A stretch of DNA of 56,881 nt from the NCBI GenBank assembly GCA_029225065.1, contig JAQXVT010000004.1, positions 1 through 56,881 on the forward strand, read 5' to 3'. Position 1 is the stretch's first letter. Each line of letters begins with the position of its first letter. A model generated the notes under the pieces. It was not told the origin of the DNA. It searched no databases and saw only the letters and a program-made list of their open reading frames with translations. This DNA comes from Lachnospiraceae bacterium. GTDB lineage: Bacteria > Bacillota > Clostridia > Lachnospirales > Lachnospiraceae. The position numbers were made by a program, and so were the translations under genes. Below, piece after piece: positions 1-7,770 of this stretch.

Positions 1-99
1 CAGCGGCAGAAATACCCGATAAAATTCATAAAACTCAAACAAGCCCGGAAGATGATAATATGCTTTTTTATTCATTTTGTTATTCATTTTGTCATTCAT
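1..99 (-). CDS. Unknown protein, N-terminal fragment cut by window edge
   Basis: Open frame of 33 codons running off the left edge. I chose the ATG at 97-99 because GGAG lies seven bases upstream of it; two further in-frame ATGs follow at 87 and 75 because a 12-base unit is repeated, giving MNDKMNNKMNKK. The visible part then reads AYYHLPGLFEFYEFYRVFLP, an aromatic-rich start with no signal peptide. It follows the thiamine genes on the same strand after a 93-base gap, so it may be the last gene of that operon. I do not recognise the family and assign no function. Confidence 0.55.
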   Translation of the reverse strand, partial: MNDKMNNKMNKKAYYHLPGLFEFYEFYRVFLPL

Positions 100-192
100 A
101 TGCTTCTCCATTATTTTTCATATCACAGGCTCAGCCGGCCTGTTCCACTGCATTTTCACAAATATTTTAACTCTTCCTCCGTGCTCTAAACC

Positions 193-783
193 TTAAAGTT
201 TCATAAATCCTGACATCATACACCCGCCTGCCGCTCCTGCTTTCATGACCTGCGTCAGGCGCTCCATGCTGATCCCGCCGATCGCATAGACCGGCACCTG
301 ACAGGCTTTACAAACCTCTTTGACAAATCCGGTTCCTTTTCCTTTCAGCCCTTTTTTGCATTCCGTTTCGAAAATTGTCCCAAGGATGATCTGGGTTGCT
401 CCATTTTTCTCAGCGATATTCACATCTTCCAGACTGTGACAGGAAACACTGAGCTCCAAAAAATCCCTTTTCAATCCGACGCGTTCCTCTTCGCTCATAG
501 CCTCAAGCACCGGAATAGAAAGATGAATTCGTCTGCACCCTAAACTGCGCGCTACTGAAATTCTGGAATGCACAAAACAGTGCACGCCTTCCGCTCCGCA
601 CAGATGCAGAATTTTCTCTGCCAGTGCTTCATACGCATCATCCGGCAGATCCTTTTCTCTTAAAATCACCGCATGCGGATGCAGATGAATCACCTTTTGC
701 ATTTGTTCCAGAAAATCTCCCTGTACCAGTGTGCGGTTTGTAATCGCAATGGCATGTTCATATCTACACATAGATGTAATCAT
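193..783 (-). CDS. ThiE/TenI-like thiamine phosphate synthase family protein
   Basis: A 196-residue TIM-barrel protein of the thiamine phosphate synthase/TenI family. ThiE joins hydroxymethylpyrimidine diphosphate to thiazole phosphate; TenI-type members are thiazole tautomerases. Visible family landmarks are the GATQIILGTIFET strand (the GADYV-GP-F region) and the phosphate-binding AIGGIS near the C-terminus. The substrate and magnesium motif of true ThiE (ND-R around residue 70, then GVH-GQ-D) is not conserved: the sequence reads FVHSRISVARSLGCRRIHLS. This makes TenI-like or divergent function more likely than a canonical synthase. The gene overlaps the end of thiH by 20 bases (or 8 if the ATG at 769-771 is used) and has no clear ribosome site, so it is probably translationally coupled as the fifth gene of the riboswitch-controlled operon. 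Confidence 0.85.
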   Translation of the reverse strand: MITSMCRYEHAIAITNRTLVQGDFLEQMQKVIHLHPHAVILREKDLPDDAYEALAEKILHLCGAEGVHCFVHSRISVARSLGCRRIHLSIPVLEAMSEEERVGLKRDFLELSVSCHSLEDVNIAEKNGATQIILGTIFETECKKGLKGKGTGFVKEVCKACQVPVYAIGGISMERLTQVMKAGAAGGCMMSGFMKL

Positions 784-2023
784 TCAGAACCGGCTGCAGG
801 CCGCCCTGCTCCATATCTTCATACATTTTTGCAAAGGAACGGTCATCATTTATCTCAAACTGTTCATCTCCGACGTCTGCATCCTCTTTGCCCTCATATT
901 TTTCTTCATGATCGCCGATTCCTGTCGAAACACCTGCCGAAACTTTTGTCGCACATATCTTTGTAATTCCGTTTCGAAAAGCGACACTTTCGCGGCTGGA
1001 CACGGTGATTCCCGCAAATGGAAGGAAGATACGGTATGCACACAGTACCTGGCAAAGTTCTTTCTCTCCGACATCCCTCGGATTAATTTTATCATTATTC
1101 ACAATCGGCCGGAGACGCGGACAGCTTAAGGATAACTCAGCATGCGGATACTTACGGTTGATATAATAGACATGAAGCGCTGTCGCAAGTGCATCCTTCC
1201 TGAAATCATCCAGTCCTAAAAGTGCTGAAAATCCCGCTCCGCGCATACCTCCCATCAATGCACGTTCCTGTGAATCAAAGCGGTATGGCCAGACACGTTT
1301 ATGTCCCATCAGATGAAGCGTTTCGTATTTATCGGTATGATACGTCTCCTGAAATACCGTCACATAATCCACACCACACTCATGAAGATACCGATATTCA
1401 TCCACATTCACCGGATAAATTTCAATCCCGATATTTTTAAAATATTTCTTTGCAATTTTCACAGCCTCTCCGATATAGTTCACATCGGAATATGCACGGC
1501 TCTCCCCTGTCAGAATCAGAATCTCTTCCATACCGGTTCTGGCAATGACCTGCATTTCATGCTCAATCTCCTCAAATGTCAGCTTTTTCCGACGAATATT
1601 ATTATAGCAGTTAAAGCCGCAATAAATACAGTAATTCTGGCAATAATTTGCAATGTACAGCGGCGTGAAAATATACACCGTATTTCCAAAGTGATTCTGG
1701 GTAAGTACCTCTGCTTTTCTTGCCATCTGCTCCAGGTATGGCGCAGCAGCCGGGGATAAAAGCGCTTTGAAATCCTCAATTGAACAGGAATCATGAGAAA
1801 GTGCCCGCTCTACGTCAGCGGCTGTATAAGCAGTATAATCGTACTCATCCATTGCCCGAAGTACTTTCTCTTTGATGTCCGATTGAATAATCTGCATTCC
1901 TTCCATATACTCCATGTGATTCGTACGAAAAGATGGATCCTGCTCCAGTCTGTGCTTTCGCTCTAGCGCAGCCGGTGGAAGCTTATCACTGTCTACAAAG
2001 TATACCTGATTTTCCTCATTCAT
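764..2023 (-). CDS. thiH: 2-iminoacetate synthase ThiH (tyrosine lyase)
   Basis: Radical SAM enzyme of 419 residues that cleaves tyrosine to p-cresol and dehydroglycine, the glycine-imine donor for thiazole in anaerobes. The [4Fe-4S] motif CX3CX2C is seen at Cys128, Cys132 and Cys135 (YCQNYCIYCGFNC), and length fits the ThiH family. AGGAG lies eight bases before the ATG. It starts 16 bases after the thiG stop and overlaps the next gene. Presence of ThiH instead of glycine oxidase ThiO implies the oxygen-independent thiazole route, consistent with a strict anaerobe. Expression should follow the TPP riboswitch upstream of thiS. Confidence 0.96.
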   Translation of the reverse strand: MNEENQVYFVDSDKLPPAALERKHRLEQDPSFRTNHMEYMEGMQIIQSDIKEKVLRAMDEYDYTAYTAADVERALSHDSCSIEDFKALLSPAAAPYLEQMARKAEVLTQNHFGNTVYIFTPLYIANYCQNYCIYCGFNCYNNIRRKKLTFEEIEHEMQVIARTGMEEILILTGESRAYSDVNYIGEAVKIAKKYFKNIGIEIYPVNVDEYRYLHECGVDYVTVFQETYHTDKYETLHLMGHKRVWPYRFDSQERALMGGMRGAGFSALLGLDDFRKDALATALHVYYINRKYPHAELSLSCPRLRPIVNNDKINPRDVGEKELCQVLCAYRIFLPFAGITVSSRESVAFRNGITKICATKVSAGVSTGIGDHEEKYEGKEDADVGDEQFEINDDRSFAKMYEDMEQGGLQPVLNDYIYV

Positions 2024-2039
2024 CTTCCTGGCTCCTCTC

Positions 2040-2804
2040 TCAGCGCAAAAATCCGGTCAGCGGGTCGGATGCGCTTCCGCCTCTGGCAAGCACCCTGCCC
2101 ATTCCGGTCAGATAAGCTTTTCTTCCGGCCTCAATAGCCAGCTTAAATGCGGCCGCCATCTCCGGCACATCTCCCGCCATCGCGATTGCTGTATTCGCCA
2201 TAATGGCTGCAGCCCCCATCTCCATCGCCTCACACGCCTGAGACGGTTTTCCGATTCCCGCATCTACGATGACCGGCAGATCAATCTCGTCAATCAGTAT
2301 CTGAATCATCTCTTTTGTCGCAAGTCCCTTGTTGCTTCCAATCGGGGCTGCCAGCGGCATAACAGCCGCCGCTCCGGCGCTTTGCAGATCTCTTGCCACA
2401 TTCAAATCCGGATTCATATAAGGTAAAACAGCGAATCCTTCCTTTGTCAGAATCTCAGTCGCCTTGACCGTCTCATAATTATCCGGAAAAAGGTACTTCG
2501 CATCACGCATAATCTCTACTTTCACAAAATTTCCGCATCCCATAGCTCTGCTCAGTCTTGCAATCCGCACGGCCTCTTCTGCATTTCTCGCTCCGGATGT
2601 ATTTGGGAGCAGCGTAACTCCTTCCGGAATAAAATCCAAAATATTCTCACTCTCCTGGGTATTAGCACGCCGCAGCGCAAGGGTAATGATTTCTGCACCG
2701 CCCTGCTCGACTGCTGCCTTAATCAGGTTCAGGTTATATTTTCCTGAACCTAAAATAAAGCGACTCTGAAACTCTTTTCCGCCTAATATAAATTTGTCTT
2801 CCAT
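2040..2804 (-). CDS. thiG: Thiazole synthase ThiG
   Basis: A 254-residue TIM-barrel thiazole synthase. It condenses deoxyxylulose phosphate, the dehydroglycine made by ThiH and sulfur from ThiS thiocarboxylate into thiazole phosphate carboxylate. It opens with [19 protein letters not shown], a typical ThiG beginning; the Schiff-base lysine is expected in [10 protein letters not shown], and phosphate loops are seen in the VDAGIGKPS and ANTAIA segments. An in-frame upstream ATG would add 15 residues, but the ATG at 2802-2804 has AAGGAG at good spacing and matches the family start. Order thiS-thiF-thiG-thiH is a standard operon. A repeat hairpin sits in the spacer between thiF and thiG. Confidence 0.96.
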   Translation of the reverse strand: MEDKFILGGKEFQSRFILGSGKYNLNLIKAAVEQGGAEIITLALRRANTQESENILDFIPEGVTLLPNTSGARNAEEAVRIARLSRAMGCGNFVKVEIMRDAKYLFPDNYETVKATEILTKEGFAVLPYMNPDLNVARDLQSAGAAAVMPLAAPIGSNKGLATKEMIQILIDEIDLPVIVDAGIGKPSQACEAMEMGAAAIMANTAIAMAGDVPEMAAAFKLAIEAGRKAYLTGMGRVLARGGSASDPLTGFLR

Positions 2805-2830
2805 GTTGGGTCTCCTTTTCTTGCTTATAG

Positions 2831-2892
2831 TCAAAGCGGATATTCGCAATCCGCTTCGCTACTTGCTCATAACCGAGCAGCTGCTCGGTTAA
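2831..2892 (+). repeat. Intergenic hairpin repeat, two modules
   Basis: The clearest copy of the dispersed family. Module A is AGCGGAT-attcgca-ATCCGCT, a 7-bp stem followed by TCGCTACTTG. Module B is TAACCGAGCAGCTGCTCGGTTA, a perfect palindrome (each arm 11 bases). It fills the thiF-thiG spacer, just ahead of the thiG ribosome site. Confidence 0.8.
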
Positions 2893-2901
2893 AGTTGCAG
2901 G

Positions 2902-3552
2902 TCATTCCATGATCACCTGCAGCACTTTATTCGCTTCGTGTGCTGCGCAGGCTGCCACTCTCGGTGCGATCAGCCCATTCCCCTCACTGGCTCCCGTGCT
3001 CCGGTCCCCGCACACGTACAGCCGCTGCATCATCTGCTGCGTTCTGATCTCATTTGTATCCGCATATCCTGCCATTCCGTTTCCTGATACGACCGTCGTC
3101 TTCGGACACTGGGTGAGAAGCTCCCGTACCAGCATTGCCTTCTGGTCCGGCTTATCAAACGCCTCACATACGATCGGATATTCCGAAAACAGTTCTTTCA
3201 CATTTTCCGGTGTTACTTTGGTACAAACCGTTTCATACTCGGTATATGGATTAATCTGAACCAACAGCTCCGTCAGCGCCTCTGTCTTCGGCTTGCCAAG
3301 CTGTGGTATAAAGTACATCTGCCGGTTCAGATTCGTCACATCAACCACATCAAAATCCACCAGAAGCAGTTTTCCGATTCCGCTTCTCGCAAGCATGACT
3401 GCAATGTTCGATCCCAGACCGCCAAGTCCCGCGACTGCGACTTTTGCCGCCCGCAGTTTTTCCTGCATCTCTTTCGGAAACCTGGCATCAAATGCACGAT
3501 CCAGTTCTTCCCTTGAAATGAGTTCCTGCATTCTTTTCTGCATTTCCGTCAT
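2902..3552 (-). CDS. thiF: Sulfur carrier adenylyltransferase ThiF
   Basis: E1-like enzyme of 216 residues that adenylates the C-terminal glycine of ThiS so it can accept sulfur. The nucleotide-binding GLGGLGSN is at residues 42-49, followed by the adenylation-domain signature DVTNLNRQ. It is the short ThiF form without the paired CXXC zinc motifs of MoeB-type enzymes. A TTG would extend the frame seven residues into thiS, but ATG at 3550-3552 is favoured. The GGAGGAGGC that codes for the last three glycines of ThiS is also the ribosome site for this ATG, so the two genes are tightly coupled with a four-base gap. Confidence 0.94.
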   Translation of the reverse strand: MTEMQKRMQELISREELDRAFDARFPKEMQEKLRAAKVAVAGLGGLGSNIAVMLARSGIGKLLLVDFDVVDVTNLNRQMYFIPQLGKPKTEALTELLVQINPYTEYETVCTKVTPENVKELFSEYPIVCEAFDKPDQKAMLVRELLTQCPKTTVVSGNGMAGYADTNEIRTQQMMQRLYVCGDRSTGASEGNGLIAPRVAACAAHEANKVLQVIME

Positions 3553-3556
3553 CTTT

Positions 3557-3751
3557 TCAGCCTCCTCCGACAAACCGTAACACTTCTATCGCATCTTCAT
3601 CCTGAATCATTATGCTTCCCATCTGATCTTTTGGAACAATCTCAAGATTGCGCTCTACTACTACCTGCTCCGGTTTGAATCCGGCCTCTTTTAAATACTC
3701 CAGAAGATTCTTCCCCGCAAGATTTTTCTCCTCTCCATTGATTCTTACCAT
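3557..3751 (-). CDS. thiS: Sulfur carrier protein ThiS
   Basis: Ubiquitin-like carrier of 64 residues from the chosen start. The conserved C-terminus RFVGGG* ends in the Gly-Gly that ThiF adenylates and that carries the thiocarboxylate to ThiG. Two ATGs lie six bases apart (3757 and 3751); AAAGGAG is seven bases from the second but only one base from the first, so 3751 is preferred. It is the first gene after the TPP riboswitch and its terminator, so it heads the operon. Confidence 0.93.
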   Translation of the reverse strand: MVRINGEEKNLAGKNLLEYLKEAGFKPEQVVVERNLEIVPKDQMGSIMIQDEDAIEVLRFVGGG

Positions 3752-3779
3752 GCTCATACTCCTTTCCTTTTTCATCTAT

Positions 3780-3861
3780 CTCATAAGGCGGGAGCTACTT
3801 GTAGAAGGATTCCTTATGAGCCTGCAAGCTGCAAAGCGAACCAGGAATATCCGCTCTGACC
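3780..3861 (-). repeat. Intergenic hairpin repeat in thi leader
   Basis: Copy of the dispersed family in inverted orientation. On the minus strand it begins with AGCGGATATTCC, passes through GCAGCTTGCAGG and ends with the CTCATAAGG...CCTTATGAG hairpin (9-bp arms, about 23-base loop). It lies between the riboswitch terminator and the thiS ribosome site. Confidence 0.75.
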
Positions 3862-3921
3862 ATGGCAGCTATGCAGTCAACATATTTTTTTGTTTTACCG
3901 GAAAGCAATTTCCTGTAAATC

Positions 3922-3962
3922 AAAAAAGCGCCGAACAACACATTTTATGCATTGTCCGGCGC
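3922..3962 (-). terminator. Attenuator terminator of TPP riboswitch
   Basis: Minus-strand hairpin with GCGCCGGACAA pairing TTGTTCGGCGC, followed by six T. It sits about 85 bases downstream of the aptamer and 170 bases before thiS, which points to transcriptional attenuation when TPP is bound. Confidence 0.88.
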
Positions 3963-4047
3963 CTGAAATCCTCTGTGAAAAGTGGTGCCCCCAGTTCACA
4001 TAAAAACAGAGAGCAACGGCACATAAGTCCATTCATTTGCGACATGT

Positions 4048-4131
4048 ATTTCCCTACGTTGGCATTATCCAAATCAGGTTCCAGGTCAAGACTAATAAGT
4101 CTACTCTCAGCCCATCCATTTGAGCTCCCTA
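4048..4131 (-). promoter_or_regulatory. TPP riboswitch (THI element)
   Basis: The minus strand carries the conserved blocks of the thiamine pyrophosphate aptamer in order: GGGAGC, GGGCTGAGAG, GACC, GAACCTGAT, GGATAATGCCAACGTAGGGA. Known THI elements lower transcription when TPP is abundant. The promoter lies about 10 bases upstream of the aptamer and an intrinsic terminator lies downstream, so it controls the whole thiSFGH operon. Confidence 0.96.
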
Positions 4132-4141
4132 TTTTCAGAAT

Positions 4142-4170
4142 ATTATACACAAATTCATTGTAATTTGCAA
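4142..4170 (-). promoter_or_regulatory. Promoter of thi operon
   Basis: TTGCAA, 17-base spacer and TATAAT on the minus strand. Transcription would start close to the first base of the TPP aptamer. The promoter lies within 70 bases of the GH5 stop codon. Confidence 0.8.
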
Positions 4171-4208
4171 GCCCTGTAACACACTTTCAGAGATTTTATT
4201 CATCGGCT

Positions 4209-5588
4209 TCACTGCCACACTGCAGATACGACAGGGTTCGTTTTTTGGGTGCTGCTTACGATGAATCCAATACTCTGATCCTGCCCCTGCGGAGCAATCT
4301 TTCTGTTCCAGGTTGTCGGAATAATCGTGACATAATTCGTCTTAGAGGTGATACTTCCATTCCACTTATCACTCACCTGGACTGCATATTTAAATTTGAC
4401 CCGAAGCTTCCAGTTGGAGATATTGTATTTGCTTTTATTTCGGATCGTAAGCCGGTATATCGTATAGTAGCGCTTGCCGCTTTGCCAGTTCCCGTCTTTT
4501 TTCAGCGATACCGTACAGTATTTTGATGACGCCCTTACCGATTTTGGATTGGAAGGCGTGCCTGGTGCAGCAGGGGCAGTCGTGTTTCCGCCCGGAAGTT
4601 TTCCTTTCATCTGCTTCACAACATAAGTTCCTGACTTTGAAAGATCCGAGGCAGTCCAGCCGGAGGTCTTTTTACAGCTGCTCTTGAGCAATGAACTTGT
4701 CTCATTTTTATTCGACAAATTCCACGCCATGTAGCTGATCTGATATCGGTTCAGCAGAGTGAACCATTTATCTGCCTCAGTCTGATTGATACTTCCGCTG
4801 CCGGAAGCGTCACAGATGCCATATTCACTGACGAAGACCGGAAGCCCCGCTTTTACTGCGCTCTCCAGCTTCTTGCGGTAAGACTCCTTGTGCGTCGCCG
4901 CATAAAAATGGAAGGTATACATTAAATTGCGGTAGCCTTTGATCGGATTCTTCGCCGCAGTGTCTACGTCCTGACTCCAGGTCGGTGTCCCGATCAGGAT
5001 GACAGCGTTCCGGTCAATCGCCCGGATTTCTTTGATCACAGCCTCCGCATAGGACTTCACCTGGTTCCATGAGGTCCCTCCGTTCGGCTCATTGCAGATC
5101 TCATAGATGACATTCTTCTGATTTTTATATTTCTTTGCCATCTCCTTAAAAAATGCAATCGCTTCTTTTTTATGTTTATTCGGATTCTGGTCAGAGAGCA
5201 CATGCCAGTCGATAATCACGTACATACCAAGATCTGTTGCCGCCTGTACGCCCTCCTGTACTTTTTTCTTTAACGCACTCTTATTTCCATTACTGCAATA
5301 TCCGCCATACTCCTCTGTATACATTGCAAGGCGGACTGTATTTGCGCCCCAGTTATCCCGCAGGCTTTTGAATGCGTTCTTATTCACATACCCCGGAAAC
5401 CACGCAATGCCATGTGTACTCACACCCTTCAGTTGGAAATTCTTCCCCTTTGCATCCACCAAATGGCTTCCCTTTACGGAAAGGGCCCCGTGCTCCGACA
5501 CCGGAGTTGCGCCGACCGGAACTCCAAACAGCAGGACAAGCAGCAGTGCTGCGATGATCTGCAATCCGAACCTTCTCTTATTTTTCAT
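4209..5588 (-). CDS. Secreted GH5 glycoside hydrolase with CBM2-like domain
   Basis: A 459-residue exported family 5 glycoside hydrolase, probably a beta-1,4-glucanase (cellulase type). Residues 1-27 form a signal peptide (KNKRR, then a hydrophobic stretch ending PVGA). The catalytic TIM barrel spans about 36-330; the acid/base is Glu167 in YEICNEPNG and the nucleophile is Glu255 in PVFVSEYGI. A Pro/Thr/Ala linker at about 334-348 leads to a C-terminal beta domain (about 352-459) with spaced tryptophans and SNWKLRVKFKYAV, resembling a family 2 carbohydrate-binding module. GGGAGGAGAG precedes the ATG. It stands alone between the ldh-like gene and the thi promoter. Mannan or xyloglucan as substrate cannot be excluded from sequence alone. 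Confidence 0.9.
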   Translation of the reverse strand: MKNKRRFGLQIIAALLLVLLFGVPVGATPVSEHGALSVKGSHLVDAKGKNFQLKGVSTHGIAWFPGYVNKNAFKSLRDNWGANTVRLAMYTEEYGGYCSNGNKSALKKKVQEGVQAATDLGMYVIIDWHVLSDQNPNKHKKEAIAFFKEMAKKYKNQKNVIYEICNEPNGGTSWNQVKSYAEAVIKEIRAIDRNAVILIGTPTWSQDVDTAAKNPIKGYRNLMYTFHFYAATHKESYRKKLESAVKAGLPVFVSEYGICDASGSGSINQTEADKWFTLLNRYQISYMAWNLSNKNETSSLLKSSCKKTSGWTASDLSKSGTYVVKQMKGKLPGGNTTAPAAPGTPSNPKSVRASSKYCTVSLKKDGNWQSGKRYYTIYRLTIRNKSKYNISNWKLRVKFKYAVQVSDKWNGSITSKTNYVTIIPTTWNRKIAPQGQDQSIGFIVSSTQKTNPVVSAVWQ

Positions 5589-5660
5589 TTGATCTCTCCT
5601 CCCTTGGCATTAATAGCTGACACTCCCAATAATCGCCCCTGTTTTGCAGAACAGACCTGC

Positions 5661-5696
5661 AGGCTCATAAGGCATCCCCATCCTTATGATTATGAG
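5661..5696 (+). repeat. Short hairpin repeat overlapping ldh stop
   Basis: The CTCATAAGG...CCTTATGA module of the dispersed family (AGGCTCATAAGGCATCC, then CATCCTTATGATTATGAG). Its right arm covers the last serine codon and TAA of the neighbouring lactate dehydrogenase-like gene. Confidence 0.6.
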
Positions 5697-6646
5697 ATAC
5701 TGGCAATCACTTCATGCAGGTACTCATAGCATGTCTTCAGCTTCTCCTGGCCATCCTCGTCGAACGGAATCTGCAAGGTACGCTCGATGCCATTTCTGGA
5801 AATCACGCATGGAAGACTCATGGCAACACCGCGCAGTCCGTATTCTCCATTCAGCACGACCGATACCGGAACGACTGCATGCTCATTGCGCATAATCGCT
5901 CCGATCAGCCGGCAGACGCTCAGCGCAATACCCGAGCTTGTATAGCCCTTCAGCTCGACAATATCCAGTCCGCTCACCTTCACCTCCGAGAGCAGCTGCT
6001 CCTTGTCGATCGGCTCCGGAAGATCAAACTGCCGCTCAAATTGATCAAACGGAATCCCGACAATGTTGACCGCGTTCCACGGTATAAAGCTCGTTCCGCC
6101 ATGCTCGCCAAGCACAAAGCCGGTCACATTTTTCGCGTCCACACCACAACGGTCTGCAACCATTTTATTGAATCGGGCTGTGTCGAGAAGTGTACCGGTC
6201 CCGATCATTTTCCGGCGCGGATAATCAAATTCCGTCTGTGCCAGATACGTCAGAATATCCATTGGATTTGAAACGTTGATGATCACGGCCTCACGCGTAT
6301 AGCGCACAATCTCTGTCATGATGCTTCGCATCACCTGCACGTTGGACTGCAGCAGCACCATGCGGTCTCTTGAATTGCCCGGCTGGATGCTCGGTCCTGC
6401 TGTATTGATGATAATCTGCGCATCCCTGCAATCCTCATATGTCCCCACGCGGATACTTGCATTCGCGCTATATGCAAATGCCGTCGTATGACTCGCATCC
6501 ATCACAACGCCAAGCGCCTTTTTCTCATTTCGATTTATCACAACAATTTCATCTGCAAGATTCATGCGAAGTAGAGAATCCAATATTGCTGATCCGACAT
6601 GCCCTGCACCGATCAAAACCACCTTTCCGTAATTGACTGCTCCCAT
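5690..6646 (-). CDS. L-lactate/2-hydroxyacid dehydrogenase family protein
   Basis: NAD-dependent dehydrogenase of 318 residues in the lactate/malate family. Visible are the Rossmann GAGHVGSA near residue 11, the mobile-loop NSRDR with its substrate arginine, NVSNPMD, and the catalytic histidine in VLGEHGG. The loop residue that is glutamine in L-lactate dehydrogenases (PQKPGETR) is replaced here (SIQPGNSR), so the substrate may be a longer 2-oxoacid, as in L-2-hydroxyisocaproate dehydrogenases. The frame stays open for 42 more codons upstream, but the promoter lies inside that extension, and the ATG at 6644-6646 has GGAGGAG nearby, so the short start is right. Confidence 0.85.
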   Translation of the reverse strand: MGAVNYGKVVLIGAGHVGSAILDSLLRMNLADEIVVINRNEKKALGVVMDASHTTAFAYSANASIRVGTYEDCRDAQIIINTAGPSIQPGNSRDRMVLLQSNVQVMRSIMTEIVRYTREAVIINVSNPMDILTYLAQTEFDYPRRKMIGTGTLLDTARFNKMVADRCGVDAKNVTGFVLGEHGGTSFIPWNAVNIVGIPFDQFERQFDLPEPIDKEQLLSEVKVSGLDIVELKGYTSSGIALSVCRLIGAIMRNEHAVVPVSVVLNGEYGLRGVAMSLPCVISRNGIERTLQIPFDEDGQEKLKTCYEYLHEVIASIS

Positions 6647-6710
6647 TCTTTCTCCTCCCTGTACCTTTCCATTTATCTGCATTACCAAATGGATGTTTTT
6701 CTCAAACTTC

Positions 6711-6739
6711 ATTGTAGCCTCTTTCCATCCAAATCGCAA
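6711..6739 (-). promoter_or_regulatory. Promoter of ldh-like gene
   Basis: TTGCGA, 17-base spacer, TACAAT on the minus strand, 65 bases before the chosen ATG. It rules out the longer upstream reading. Confidence 0.7.
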
Positions 6740-6812
6740 GAGAAAAAGACCACCTGGAAAATGTCTGCACACATGCCGCTGCTCATTTTCCTGATGGTCT
6801 CATATTTTCATT

Positions 6813-7380
6813 TCAGGCAGGTAAAACGGATTGCGGATGTCCATTTTTCACCACCCATGCAAATGCCCTGGCTGTTCGCAAATCGGGTTCTTTATAGTGC
6901 CCGCCCTTCGTCCATTCCAGTGTACAGCACTTTCCTTCTTCCTTTATTCCTGCATAACCTTCGCGGATGCAGTCACCGACTTTGGATATCACAGGATGCC
7001 TGGTCTTTTCTTCTTTGTCTCCAAGGCTCAGATAAATGCAGTCGCTGCAAAGTTTTCTGCTTTTCATATATTCCAGAAAATCCGGAAACCAGAGCGACGG
7101 TGAGGCCGCTGCAACGCCTGCAAACTGACTGGTCTGATATGCCGCCCATAACGAGAATAATCCCGCCACCGAAATTCTCCCCGCCAAATACTGCTGGCAC
7201 CGCCCACGGAGACAGGTCATGATTCCAGTTGTCTACTTTCACCGCAAGCAGCTGAACCTCCATCTCCGTCAGCCTTTGAATTTCCAAAAGCTCCTTTTCT
7301 ATTCCCGGCAAATCATGATCTCCTACCGGCTGAACCAGAACTGTCCTGGCCTGACTGTTTCCATATTTGTAAATTATCAT
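6813..7380 (-). pseudogene. Alpha/beta-hydrolase esterase, deleted and frameshifted
   Basis: Two minus-strand frames together make an esterase of the alpha/beta-hydrolase fold. The N-terminal frame (from 7380) reads as a normal start through VDNWNHDLSPWAVPAVFGG and then degenerates. The C-terminal frame resumes with a serine-nucleophile-like SVAGLFSLWAAYQTS, then SPSLWFPDFLEYM, YLSLGDKEEKTR and a late DLRTARAFAW. Roughly 30-40 residues expected between FGG and the nucleophile loop are absent, and the frame changes at about 7160-7170. The sequence there, TTCGGTGGCGGGATTATTC, fits both the end of the first part and the start of the second, so deletion between short direct repeats is the likely cause. 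The product is almost certainly non-functional. Confidence 0.8.
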
Positions 7381-7442
7381 TTCTTATAAAACGCTTTCTG
7401 GAAGTTTTAGTATTACTTCTGATACCCTGCCTTTTTCGGATA

Positions 7443-7489
7443 AAACAAAAGAGCCTGAATACCTTGATTTTAAAGGCTTTCAGGCTCTT
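7443..7489 (-). terminator. Terminator of tRNA-Trp
   Basis: AGAGCCTGAA pairs with TTCAGGCTCT, followed by TTTTGTTTT on the minus strand, directly after the tRNA. Confidence 0.85.
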
Positions 7490-7495
7490 AATGAG

Positions 7496-7566
7496 CAGGG
7501 GATGAGAGAATCGAACTCCCACTAAGAGTTTTGGAGACTCCTGTCATACCACTTGACCAATCCCCT
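7496..7566 (-). tRNA. tRNA-Trp (CCA anticodon)
   Basis: A 71-base cloverleaf on the minus strand. The acceptor AGGGGAT pairs with ATCCCCT, the D stem is GTCA/TGAC, the anticodon stem GGAGT/ACTCT encloses loop CTCCAAA with anticodon CCA, and the T arm is GGGAG-TTCGATT-CTCTC. The discriminator is G73 and the 3' CCA is not encoded. It is a single-gene transcript with its own promoter and terminator. Confidence 0.95.
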
Positions 7567-7587
7567 ATATCTGCTGAACACTCTATA

Positions 7588-7616
7588 TTTATACCACACT
7601 CTTTCCCTTGTGTCAA
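7588..7616 (-). promoter_or_regulatory. Promoter of tRNA-Trp
   Basis: TTGACA, 17-base spacer, TATAAA on the minus strand, 22 bases before the tRNA. An eroded copy of the hairpin repeat (ACGGACATTCGCATTCC) lies further upstream near 7690, between this promoter and the radA stop; I see nothing else in 7617-7770. Confidence 0.85.
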
Positions 7617-7770
7617 CTGTTTTTTCAAAAAATTCGAAATTATTCCAACTCTTAAGACAAATTCAGCAGTTCAATCTTGTCATTGTAAAACGGACATTCG
7701 CATTCCCATCGCTTAGTGCACTACACACCTGAAGCACGGGAATGCCTGTCTTCTTCACTCATCTTTTTTA

